A DNA stretch of 6,387 bases, from the NCBI GenBank assembly GCA_021803885.1, contig JAJZKY010000279.1, positions 1-6,387 of the forward strand. Direction: 5' to 3'. A model generated the notes under the pieces. The model searched no databases, was not told where the DNA came from, and saw nothing but the letters and a program-made list of their open reading frames with translations. This document shows, in pieces, positions 1-6,387 of this stretch (its first letter is position 1; each line of letters begins with the position of its first letter). A program made the translations under genes and the position numbers. Source of the DNA: Planctomycetota bacterium. GTDB taxonomy: Bacteria > Planctomycetota > Phycisphaerae > WQYP01 > JAJZKY01.

Positions 1-1
1 G

Positions 2-1396
2 CAGAAGGCGGTGGTGGAGGAGGTGCTCAGCTCGACAGATCGGGTTCATGGCATCCAGGGATATGCAGGAGCCGGGAAGACGACGACCCTCTCTGTTCTT
101 CGCACTGCGGCTGAGGGGCAAGGCTACGAAGTGCAGGGTTTCGCGCCCACGTCGCGGGCCGCGCGGCAACTCCGCGAAGCGGGCATTGAGGCGAGGACAT
201 TGCAGGGCTTTCTTGCGGCAGGGCCCGCGAATGAGGTCGCGGCGGACAGGCCGCGACTTTACTTTGTCGATGAATCCAGTCTTGCCAGCACTCGCCAGAT
301 GCGTGAGTTTCTTGCCCGCCTCGAACCCGATGACCGTGTGCTCCTGATCGGCGACATCCGGCAACATCAAGGAGTGGAAGCGGGACGCCCCTTCGAGCAG
401 TTGCAGCAGGCAGGAATGCGGACCGCGAAACTGGATGAAATCGTGCGCCAGCGCGACCCGGCCTTGAAATCCGTTGTTGAAATGCTCGCTCATGGTCAGA
501 GCGCAAAGGCGCTCCTCGAACTCCGCGAGCATGGGCGCGTGGAAGAAATCCCCAGCCGGGAGGCGCGTATCCGCACCATTGCGCGGAAGTATGCGGAATC
601 ACCAGCCAACACACTCATTGTGTCGCCCGACAATGCTTCTCGTCGCGAATTGAACTGCACCGTCCGCAATGAACTGAAGGCAGATGGTTCACTGTCACGC
701 GAGGACCACAGCTTCGGAATCCTTGCACAGCGCCAGGACATGACTGGAGCGGAACGCGCCTGGGCAAGTCACTATGAGCCGGGCGAAGTGATTCGTTACG
801 CACGCGGCAGCAAGGCCGCCCGCATCGAAGCCGGTTCCTACGCCGCAGTTGCAGCCGTCGATTCGGCAAGGAATCTGCTAACGGTTCAAAGGGAATCGGG
901 TGAACTCATCACCTACGATCCGCGCCGCCTTGCTGGCGTGAGCGTCTATCGCGAGGTGCTCCAGGACTTTGCCGTTGGCGACCGGATTCAGTTCACCGCA
1001 CCGGACAAGCGACTCGGAGTCGCCAACCGGGATATGGCCGTAATCGAGTCCATCGCGCCTGACGGCCGAATGAGCGCCCGGCTCGACGACAGCCGGAAGA
1101 TTGAATTCAATGGCACTGAGTATCGGCACTTCGACCACGGCTACGCAGTCACCAGCCACAGCGCCCAGGGTATAACCGCCGAGAGCGTTCTTATTCACGC
1201 CGATACAAGCATTCATCCCGACCTCCTGAACTCCCGCTTCGGCTACGTCGCCATATCCCGCGCCAGCCACGAGGCAACAATCTTCACCGACGACGTGACG
1301 CGGCTCGCGCAACACCTTGGAACTGAAGTGACCAAAACTGCCGCGCTCGAGATGAATCACTCCGTGTCCATAGGGCAGGAACTCGGAATCGGCTGA
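2..1396 (+). CDS. MobF (TraI/TrwC-type) conjugative relaxase, C-terminal helicase part (5' partial)
   Basis: The reading frame is open to the left edge, so the true start lies outside the window. The GTG at 11 sits in the middle of a conserved stretch (codons for Q-K-A precede it) and is not a start. Taking the codon at 11 as residue 1, superfamily 1B (RecD-like) helicase motifs appear in order: Walker A GYAGAGKTT (17-25), motif Ia GFAPTSRAA (43-51), Walker B VDESS (86-90), motif III GDIRQHQ (114-120), IVRQRDP (144-150), TSHSAQGITAES (381-392) and VAISRAS (413-419). This combination is typical of the DNA-unwinding half of MobF relaxases, which nick the transfer origin through an N-terminal tyrosine domain and then unwind the plasmid 5'-3' for export. 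The nicking domain should lie upstream and is not seen. The end looks natural, with the final arginine motif followed by a short tail, and no frameshift is visible. A standalone RecD/TraA-like helicase is the main alternative. Confidence 0.9.
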   Translation, partial: QKAVVEEVLSSTDRVHGIQGYAGAGKTTTLSVLRTAAEGQGYEVQGFAPTSRAARQLREAGIEARTLQGFLAAGPANEVAADRPRLYFVDESSLASTRQMREFLARLEPDDRVLLIGDIRQHQGVEAGRPFEQLQQAGMRTAKLDEIVRQRDPALKSVVEMLAHGQSAKALLELREHGRVEEIPSREARIRTIARKYAESPANTLIVSPDNASRRELNCTVRNELKADGSLSREDHSFGILAQRQDMTGAERAWASHYEPGEVIRYARGSKAARIEAGSYAAVAAVDSARNLLTVQRESGELITYDPRRLAGVSVYREVLQDFAVGDRIQFTAPDKRLGVANRDMAVIESIAPDGRMSARLDDSRKIEFNGTEYRHFDHGYAVTSHSAQGITAESVLIHADTSIHPDLLNSRFGYVAISRASHEATIFTDDVTRLAQHLGTEVTKTAALEMNHSVSIGQELGIG

Positions 1397-1454
1397 TCCG
1401 CTCCAACTCACGGGGCAAAAAGATCTGCTAAAGCGCATAAGTCTTTATATATGA

Positions 1455-1471
1455 ATGGCTTGTGTGGCCAT
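1455..1471. repeat. Short inverted repeat in the spacer
   Basis: ATGGC (1455-1459) and GCCAT (1467-1471) are perfect reverse complements separated by seven bases, TTGTGTG. AT-rich sequence (TTTATATATG) lies just to the left. A 5-base arm can arise by chance, but a dyad in a spacer upstream of a defence gene could be a regulator binding site. There is no direct evidence of function. Confidence 0.25.
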
Positions 1472-1527
1472 ATCTTTGAACACCTGCAAAGTACGGGTTC
1501 TATCTCATTGCCTGGATTCAACCATCC

Positions 1528-1556
1528 TCGGCACTGGGCGGCAAAGTAGCTATGAT
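1528..1556 (+). promoter_or_regulatory. Possible sigma-70-like promoter for the helicase gene
   Basis: TCGGCA (1528-1533, four of six matches to TTGACA) is followed after 17 bases by TATGAT (1551-1556, five of six matches to TATAAT). Transcription would start near 1563 and leave a leader of about 100 bases before the preferred helicase start at 1667. The spacing is ideal, but the -35 box is weak and the host's promoter preferences are unknown. Confidence 0.3.
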
Positions 1557-1666
1557 GGAAGCCGACGCGCGTTCATTTATTTTGAAGATCTTACGCACGG
1601 AATGTTCCCGACTGAATGACGGGATTCGCTCGTGAATGCGTTTGTTTGTTGCGATTAGCTCGACTA

Positions 1667-4552
1667 ATGAGTATTACTGCCTATCATGCCCGATACTTTG
1701 CCCACGAGCTGACGAAACGGTCAAGTTCGGCGTCGGTTGATAGTCTGACTTTGGCTCTAGCGGATGCCCAAGTCGATCTGAATCCGCATCAAGTGGAAGC
1801 CGCTCTCTTCGCCTTCCGGTCGCCGCTATCACGCGGTGCGATCCTCGCAGACGAAGTTGGTTTGGGCAAGACTATCGAAGCGGGAATTCTTCTTTCTCAG
1901 CGCTGGGCTGAGCGTCGCCGCAGACTCCTGGTCATTTGCCCCGCAAACCTTCGAAAGCAATGGGGACAGGAACTATCTGATAAATTCTTCCTGCCATTCG
2001 CAATACTCGAAACCAAAACGTTCAACGAAGAGATAAAGCGCGGGAACCTCAACCCTTTTGAGCAGCCGCGAATCATTCTCTGTTCCTTCCAGTTCGCGCG
2101 AACCAAGAGCGAGTACCTCCGCCAAACGCCTTGGGATCTCGTGGTCATCGATGAAGCGCATCGGCTCCGCAACGTGTACAAAGCCAGCAACAAGATCGCT
2201 AACGCAATCAAGGCGGCGATTGCCGACCGGCCAAAGACTCTACTGACCGCCACACCGCTCCAGAATTCACTCCTAGAGCTTTACGGACTTGTCAGTATTA
2301 TTGACGAATTCACGTTCGGCGATCTCAGGAGCTTTCGTAGCCAGTTCTCGCGCATGAATGCACCGGACGACTACCGGGCGCTACGTGAACGGATCCGCCC
2401 CATCTGCCAGCGAACCCTGCGCCGTCAGGTTCTCCCTTATGTCAGCTACACGAACCGCCATGCCCTCGTACAAGAGTTCATTCCCAATGACGACGAGCAG
2501 CGACTCTATGCATTGGTGTCAGAATACCTGCAATCACCCCGCCTTTATGCTCTCCCAGCCAGCCAGCGCCAGTTGATGACCCTCATTCTGCGCAAGTTGC
2601 TTGCCTCTTCGACTTATGCAATTTCGAACACACTGCTGGGACTTGCCAACAAGCTCGAAGCCGCGGAACAAGCGCAGGCAGCCCTCGATGCGCCGCCGGA
2701 TGATTTGGGAGACAACTTCGAGTCGCTGCCGGAGATTGAAGATGAATGGCTTGAGGATGACAATGATGAGGAGCCCGGCCAGCCCGACGCGGTACAGCAA
2801 CTCTCGCCCGAACAACGCGAAGAACTTCGCATTGAGAAAGAGAAACTGAGCCAATTCCATGAACTCGCGAAAAGCATCCAGAAAAACTCCAAAGGCGAGG
2901 TGTTGCTGACAGCTCTTCGCCGGGGATTCGAAGCTGCTAATCAGGCCCGGGCGGAACAGCACAACGGGGCGCTCCAACAGAAAGCAATCATCTTTACCGA
3001 ATCTCGACGGACACAGGAGTACCTGCTCCGGCTCCTTGAAGCCTCTGATTTTGCTGGCAAGGTTGTACTGTTCAACGGGACGAACAGCGATCCGAAAAGT
3101 GCCGAGATATACCGAAATTGGCTGGACCGCCATAAGGGAACGGACCGCATCACGGGATCTCCAACCGCAGACAAGCGGGCAGCCATCGTCGATTATTTCC
3201 GCGATGAGGCGAGCATTATGATCGCCACAGAAGCGGCGGCCGAAGGCATCAACCTCCAATTCTGCAACCTGGTTGTCAACTACGACATGCCGTGGAATCC
3301 ACAGCGCATAGAACAACGCATTGGCCGCTGCCACCGCTACGGGCAAAAATATGATGTGGTGGTCGTCAATTTCCTCAATCGCTCCAATGCCGCGGATGTC
3401 CGCATCTATCAAATCCTCAACGAAAAGTTCCGTCTCTTTGATGGCGTCTTTGGGGCTTCCGACGAAGTGCTGGGCGCGATCCAGTCCGGCGTCGATTTCG
3501 AGAAGCGGATCGTCTCCATCTATCAACAGTGCCGGACGCCGGAACAAATATCCTTTGAATTCGACAAACTGCAACAGGATTTGGAATCCGAAGTCGCCGA
3601 AGCCCGGGCGTTAGCCCAGGAACAGCTTCTCAACAACTTCGATCAGGAAGTCATAGAAAAGGTCCGCGTTGAGGCTGGCAATTCACGCAGCCGCTTTGAG
3701 GAGCTGCTCTGGAAAACAACCCGCCACTACCTTGAGCCCTATGCGCATTTCGACGGTGGATACAGTTTTGTCCTTGAAAGCAATCCATTCCCCGGCGAAG
3801 CCATTCACGCCGGGCCGTACCGCATGGGCAGGAATGTCGAAGACGCAAACACGTATCGTATCGGTCATCCGCTGGCACAACGGGTTCTGGAGCAGTGCAT
3901 CGCGCTGGACACGCCTTCCGTCGAACTTCGCTTCGACTTAACAAAGAGTGGCAAACATCTCTCCATTCTGGAGCCGCACATCGGCGAATCCGGATGGCTT
4001 ATGTGTGCCAAATTCACTGTCCAATCCTTCGAGGCCGAGGATCGCATCCTCTTCGCCGGAGTTCGCGACCATGGTGATCCGCTCGATCCCGCTGCCTGCA
4101 AGCGGCTCTTCGACCTGCCTGCTGAAGTCGGGCAGCCTGTTCTGCCTGTGCCGGTTCCGGCTTTGGATACCCAGCTCAAGACCTTGCAGGAGGGGGTTCT
4201 CAAGGAAGTTGGCCTTCGCAACAATCGCTGGCTCGATGAGGAAGTCGCCAAGTTGGACCGATGGACTGAAGACCTGAAGCTGGGGTTGGAGCAGGAAATC
4301 AAAGATCTCGACCAGCAGATCCGCGAGACAAAGCGCGCATCGTCCGCCGCTGCCACGCTCGAAGACAAGCTCGTCCATCAGCGCGCACTCAAGGCGCTGC
4401 AAGCCGCGCGCAACCAGAAGCGGAAAGACCTTTTCGTCGCCCAGGATGAAGTCGAGTCTCGCCGGGACGCCCTTATCTCCGACATTGAGGCGCGCATGAC
4501 CAAGGATCGAAAGGAAGAAACGTTGTTTCGCATTCGATGGAAGCTGACCTAA
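1667..4552 (+). CDS. SNF2/RapA-like DNA helicase (DEAH-box translocase), defence-type
   Basis: This encodes a 961-residue superfamily 2 ATPase that probably translocates along double-stranded DNA. Lobe 1 shows LNPHQVEAALF (38-48), Walker A DEVGLGKT (62-69), DEAH (162-165) and TATPLQN (194-200). Lobe 2 shows IIFTES (441-446), ATEAAAEGINLQ (520-531) and the arginine-finger motif QRIGRCHRYGQ (550-560). An acidic insert rich in D and E (about 344-370) separates the lobes. The C-terminal third lacks a recognisable nuclease and ends in a charged, probably coiled-coil stretch (about 855-945). DEVGLGKTIEAG and the RIGRCHRYGQ form are RapA/HepA-like. The family occurs in restriction-like and other anti-phage clusters. 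I chose ATG 1667 over ATG 1616 because the typical family N-terminus (AYHARYFAHELTKR) begins right after it, and the 17 extra residues look unlike protein start sequence. Neither start has a strong ribosome site. The DISARM helicase DrmD is an alternative identity. Confidence 0.93.
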   Translation: MSITAYHARYFAHELTKRSSSASVDSLTLALADAQVDLNPHQVEAALFAFRSPLSRGAILADEVGLGKTIEAGILLSQRWAERRRRLLVICPANLRKQWGQELSDKFFLPFAILETKTFNEEIKRGNLNPFEQPRIILCSFQFARTKSEYLRQTPWDLVVIDEAHRLRNVYKASNKIANAIKAAIADRPKTLLTATPLQNSLLELYGLVSIIDEFTFGDLRSFRSQFSRMNAPDDYRALRERIRPICQRTLRRQVLPYVSYTNRHALVQEFIPNDDEQRLYALVSEYLQSPRLYALPASQRQLMTLILRKLLASSTYAISNTLLGLANKLEAAEQAQAALDAPPDDLGDNFESLPEIEDEWLEDDNDEEPGQPDAVQQLSPEQREELRIEKEKLSQFHELAKSIQKNSKGEVLLTALRRGFEAANQARAEQHNGALQQKAIIFTESRRTQEYLLRLLEASDFAGKVVLFNGTNSDPKSAEIYRNWLDRHKGTDRITGSPTADKRAAIVDYFRDEASIMIATEAAAEGINLQFCNLVVNYDMPWNPQRIEQRIGRCHRYGQKYDVVVVNFLNRSNAADVRIYQILNEKFRLFDGVFGASDEVLGAIQSGVDFEKRIVSIYQQCRTPEQISFEFDKLQQDLESEVAEARALAQEQLLNNFDQEVIEKVRVEAGNSRSRFEELLWKTTRHYLEPYAHFDGGYSFVLESNPFPGEAIHAGPYRMGRNVEDANTYRIGHPLAQRVLEQCIALDTPSVELRFDLTKSGKHLSILEPHIGESGWLMCAKFTVQSFEAEDRILFAGVRDHGDPLDPAACKRLFDLPAEVGQPVLPVPVPALDTQLKTLQEGVLKEVGLRNNRWLDEEVAKLDRWTEDLKLGLEQEIKDLDQQIRETKRASSAAATLEDKLVHQRALKALQAARNQKRKDLFVAQDEVESRRDALISDIEARMTKDRKEETLFRIRWKLT

Positions 4553-4686
4553 GCGGCTGAGAGCTGCGATGGTTCCTACCCAGTGGACTACACTATTTAC
4601 ATCGGTGGTGCCTACTGAGGTCAAAGCAGAGTTCAACGGCGGTAAATCTCGTTAATTGACGTAAAATGTGTAACCTGGAGCGATAA
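4553..4686. other. 134-base gap inside the cluster
   Basis: This gap follows the helicase stop and precedes the GTG of gene X. It contains no credible gene and no clear terminator. TAAAAT at 4662-4667 resembles a -10 box but lacks a proper -35 partner, and TTGACG at 4656-4661 is too close to the GTG to serve as a -35 element. The next two junctions overlap, so this gap divides the cluster into the helicase and an X-Y-Mod block, which might be separately transcribed or post-transcriptionally adjusted. Confidence 0.5.
4676..4680 (+). promoter_or_regulatory. Ribosome binding site of gene X
   Basis: TGGAG ends six bases before the GTG at 4687, which is good Shine-Dalgarno spacing and supports the GTG as the real start. 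The next in-frame ATG is 33 codons further in and would remove a conserved-looking N-terminal region. Confidence 0.6.
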
Positions 4687-5811
4687 GTGGAACAGGAATT
4701 TCTCAAGCCGATCCTCGACGGTGAGCGCTTCCGGGACCACAGGGTTCCGCTAGAGGTCCTGAAGGACTTTGCCGCCCTTCAGGAGATGCTCGTCGAGGTT
4801 GCCAAGTGGAAGTTCCTCCAGGAGCATCCCCAGCGCGAGCGCGTACAGCGCAATTTCACCAAGGATATTGAGCTTCAGCTCTCCGGTGTCGAGGAAGGCA
4901 GCGCCAAGCTGGTCATTGTTTTAGCCTTCTCCACGCTCTTTCCGCCCGCAAACGTGAAGTATTTTGAACAGGCGCGGACGGAGGTTGTGAACGCAATTGA
5001 GCAATCCGCGCAGGGACGCACGCCGAGCCTGCCGCCGCGGTTCCTCATGTACTTCGATTCCTTCGGCCGTAGCCTGCGTGCTGATGAGACCATAGGCTTT
5101 GTCCGCGACGGCGGAACTGTGAAATTGGACACCGGCGTCAGAAAGCAGCTTATCTTGGCCGCCAAGGTGGAAACCTGGACGGAAGAAGCCGGCTTGCGCG
5201 CCAGAATCTGCGAAGCGGATCTGCCTCACAAGAGCTTTCATTTTGAATTAAGCGATGGTGTAAGGGCCAAAGCGCCTCTCGATGACCGATACCGGGATGC
5301 TGTGCTCGACGCCCTGAAGGGCTACAACGATGGAGCCTATGTGCTGATTCAGGGAGTTGTCCAGCGGGACCGCACAGATCGCATCAAGGGCTTTGAGTCC
5401 ATTGAACACGTCACACCACTTGACCCGCTCGACACGACACTGCGCCTTGCCCAGTTTGCCGCGCTTCAGGACGGCTGGCTGGATGGCAAAGGTAAAGCAC
5501 CAGACAAAGAGAAGCTCGACTGGCTTGCAAAAGCGTTCGAGTCTGATTTTGACTCTGATCTGCCGCTACCCTATCTCTACCCCACAGCGGAAGGCGGGGT
5601 GCAGGCGGAATGGAGCGTCAACGACTGGGCCATCACGCTTGAAATTAATCTGGATTCGCGCAAGGCCGAGTATCAGGCGCTCAACTTGAAGGACCAATCC
5701 AGCAAGGAACTCGAACTAGCGCTGGGCGAGGCTGCCGGATGGCAGTCGCTGAACGACGAACTGAAGCAGCTTGACGCAGCACAGGTGGAGGCAGGCAAGA
5801 GTGACTCCTAA
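4687..5811 (+). CDS. Protein X: uncharacterised defence-associated protein with GGVQAEW-type C-terminal motif
   Basis: This encodes a 374-residue soluble protein with no signal peptide or membrane span and no catalytic motif I can name. It appears two-part. An N-terminal region (about 1-240) opens with a helix containing LEVLKDFAALQEMLVEVAKW (22-41) and continues with mixed strand-like segments such as GSAKLVIVLAFSTLF (71-85). A C-terminal region (about 250-345) holds ALQDGWLDGKG (259-269) and the striking stretch LPLPYLYPTAEGGVQAEW (292-309), followed by strand-like ITLEINLD (316-323). From memory this PT(P/A)EGGVQAEW signature recurs in many uncharacterised bacterial proteins, usually beside a partner like gene Y. 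It starts with GTG after a good ribosome site, and its 3' end overlaps gene Y by 11 bases, which suggests coupled translation and a shared job. Possible roles include a scaffold, a specificity or inhibitor partner of Y, or a regulator. The function is unknown. Confidence 0.85.
   Translation: MEQEFLKPILDGERFRDHRVPLEVLKDFAALQEMLVEVAKWKFLQEHPQRERVQRNFTKDIELQLSGVEEGSAKLVIVLAFSTLFPPANVKYFEQARTEVVNAIEQSAQGRTPSLPPRFLMYFDSFGRSLRADETIGFVRDGGTVKLDTGVRKQLILAAKVETWTEEAGLRARICEADLPHKSFHFELSDGVRAKAPLDDRYRDAVLDALKGYNDGAYVLIQGVVQRDRTDRIKGFESIEHVTPLDPLDTTLRLAQFAALQDGWLDGKGKAPDKEKLDWLAKAFESDFDSDLPLPYLYPTAEGGVQAEWSVNDWAITLEINLDSRKAEYQALNLKDQSSKELELALGEAAGWQSLNDELKQLDAAQVEAGKSDS
5787..5791 (+). promoter_or_regulatory. 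Ribosome binding site of gene Y
   Basis: GGAGG lies inside the last codons of gene X and ends nine bases before GTG 5801. This decides the start: an in-frame TTG at 5771 would add ten residues but lies upstream of this site. Confidence 0.65.
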
Positions 5812-6214
5812 TACCCTGCTCTACCGCCAGATTCATCCCAACTTCATCCAGAACGGACGACCGACGACACAGGCATTCCGGCCCACGCCCAAGGATGAGA
5901 ACCAGCTTTCCGTCTACGACGGAGACAAAATTCAGCCGCAGGCCTCGTGGCAGCATTACACCGATGTGCTCAAGCTCAGCTCCGCTGGCGTCATGGCTGT
6001 TACCAACGCGGAATGCTCGGCGCAGTCGCTTCCCGTCGTTGCTGATGGAAAGCCGTTCCCGGAGCATTCCTCGATTGACTTTTCCGGCCTGAAGAAAAGC
6101 GCTATTGAGAAAGCCGCCAAGGTGCTCGCCGCCTGCGCAGTAACGCGCGGCTGGCAGTACCAGCACACGCAGCAGCCAGACGCGCCGGTGGAACAAAACG
6201 GCAATGGCAAATAA
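5801..6214 (+). CDS. Protein Y: small uncharacterised protein, probable partner of X
   Basis: This encodes 137 residues from a GTG that lies inside the end of gene X (11-base overlap) and has GGAGG nine bases upstream. The N-terminus LLYRQIHPNFIQNGR (6-20) leads into QAFRPTPKDENQLSVYDGD (24-42). Then come SSAGVMAVTNAEC (60-72) and FPEHSSIDF (86-94), and a helical, lysine- and alanine-rich segment (about 97-112). The tail is polar and rich in Q, N and G. There is no signal peptide or membrane span. From memory, the RQIHP / QAF.PTPKDE..LSVYDGD pattern marks a widespread conserved family of unknown function found next to GGVQAEW proteins like X. The early LYR..HP followed by (T/S)QAF is faintly like the start of ADP-ribosyltransferase or RES-type folds, but I cannot see a full catalytic set. 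It overlaps the methyltransferase gene downstream, so it is probably co-translated with it. Confidence 0.85.
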   Translation: MTPNTLLYRQIHPNFIQNGRPTTQAFRPTPKDENQLSVYDGDKIQPQASWQHYTDVLKLSSAGVMAVTNAECSAQSLPVVADGKPFPEHSSIDFSGLKKSAIEKAAKVLAACAVTRGWQYQHTQQPDAPVEQNGNGK

Positions 6215-6387
6215 AAAGCAGAAGTTGGAATTGACGTGGATTGGCAAAGACAGCCGGCCGAAGCTGGAGCCGCGCATCTTGCTGGAAGACCCGGAGAAGA
6301 GCTACCACGCCAAGCAGCGCGTGACGGAGAACGACATCTTCGATAACCGGCTGATCTTCGGCGACAACCTGCTCGCGCTCAAGGCGC
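6204..6387 (+). CDS. Type III-like (Mod) site-specific DNA adenine methyltransferase, N-terminal fragment (3' partial)
   Basis: The ATG at 6204 overlaps the end of gene Y by 11 bases, with a weak GGTGGA site 11 bases upstream. About 61 codons are visible before the right edge cuts the gene. The fragment contains LTWIGKDSRPKLEPRILLED (10-29), then EKSYHAKQR (32-40) and NRLIFGDNLLALKA (48-61). The GDNLLALKAL type of segment in Mod-family (N6/N4) methyltransferases normally comes just before the catalytic DPPY region, which should lie a short distance beyond the window. The likely role is methylating adenines at a short recognition site so that host DNA is protected from a partner restriction activity. 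Only the N-terminus is visible, so catalytic competence cannot be judged. The alternative is a DISARM-like methylase, but this opening looks more like the type III Mod class. Confidence 0.8.
   Translation, partial: MANKKQKLELTWIGKDSRPKLEPRILLEDPEKSYHAKQRVTENDIFDNRLIFGDNLLALKA

Larger units (their letters stand above)
1397..1666. other. Noncoding spacer between relaxase and defence-like genes
   Basis: No convincing gene lies in these 270 bases. The stretch is visibly richer in A and T than the genes around it, notably near 1436-1480 and 1565-1595. It holds a short inverted repeat (1455-1471) and a possible promoter (1528-1556). I see no tRNA, no strong terminator hairpin with a T-run, and no obvious attachment-site repeat. 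It is the junction between conjugation genes and the cargo cluster, so it is where regulation of the helicase gene, or a trace of insertion, would be expected. Confidence 0.6.

Noticed and set aside
878..1438. 186-codon minus-strand open frame over the end of the relaxase
   Set aside because: It overlaps the conserved final helicase motifs of the relaxase on the other strand and shows no recognisable protein features.
1616..1666. Upstream ATG that would lengthen the helicase by 17 residues
   Set aside because: The added segment has no family-like sequence and no good ribosome site. The conserved N-terminus starts just after ATG 1667, although the choice is not certain.
1397..1666. CRISPR array, tRNA or insertion sequence ends in the spacer
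   Set aside because: There are no regularly spaced repeats, no cloverleaf-like segment and no paired terminal inverted repeats.
2534..3574. Long open frame of 346 codons on the minus strand inside the helicase gene
   Set aside because: It is fully antisense to conserved helicase motifs. Its translation has no recognisable domain and looks like a mirror of the codon bias of the real gene.
1667..4552. Assigning the cluster to classical DISARM
   Set aside because: An SNF2 helicase beside a methylase fits loosely, but the methylase start looks Mod-like, and no drmA, drmB or drmC is visible. X and Y are not DISARM genes that I recognise. Sequence beyond the window could reverse this.
3938..4636. 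232-codon minus-strand open frame spanning the helicase 3' end and the 134-base gap
   Set aside because: Most of it is antisense to helicase coding sequence. The part in the gap is too short to suggest a separate gene.
5771..5800. TTG start that would lengthen protein Y by ten residues
   Set aside because: The GGAGG at 5787-5791 lies downstream of it and is well placed for GTG 5801, and the extra residues look like read-through of the end of gene X.

Overview
This window appears to be a piece of a bacterial mobile element that carries a defence-type cargo cluster. All four convincing protein genes and one gene fragment lie on the + strand. The left edge cuts a MobF (TraI/TrwC-type) conjugative relaxase gene, of which only the C-terminal helicase half is visible. 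The right edge cuts the start of a type III-like (Mod) DNA adenine methyltransferase gene. The DNA is moderately GC-rich, uses GTG starts and Shine-Dalgarno-like GGAG sites, and encodes a relaxase of the kind found in Gram-negative bacteria. By impression of protein style I would guess Acidobacteriota or Proteobacteria, but the sequence does not settle this.

Layout: (1) 2-1396, end of the MobF relaxase/helicase. (2) 1397-1666, a 270-base noncoding spacer with AT-rich patches, a short inverted repeat and a possible promoter. (3) 1667-4552, a 961-residue SNF2/RapA-like DNA helicase/translocase with all core ATPase motifs. (4) 4553-4686, a 134-base gap. (5) 4687-5811, a 374-residue protein of unknown function (called X here). 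(6) 5801-6214, a 137-residue protein of unknown function (called Y here), overlapping X by 11 bases. (7) 6204-6387 and beyond, a Mod-like methyltransferase, overlapping Y by 11 bases.

The X-Y-Mod block is tightly coupled and the helicase lies just upstream in the same direction, so the four genes probably form one functional unit. An SNF2 helicase next to a Mod-type methyltransferase fits a restriction-modification-like anti-phage system, in which the methylase would mark self DNA and the helicase would survey or translocate along DNA. A nuclease/restriction subunit would then be expected downstream, outside the window. X and Y are the least understood parts. From memory, both resemble widespread uncharacterised families that tend to occur next to each other. 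Their insertion between helicase and methylase is the most interesting feature of this window. The relaxase next door suggests the cluster is cargo of a conjugative plasmid or integrative conjugative element.
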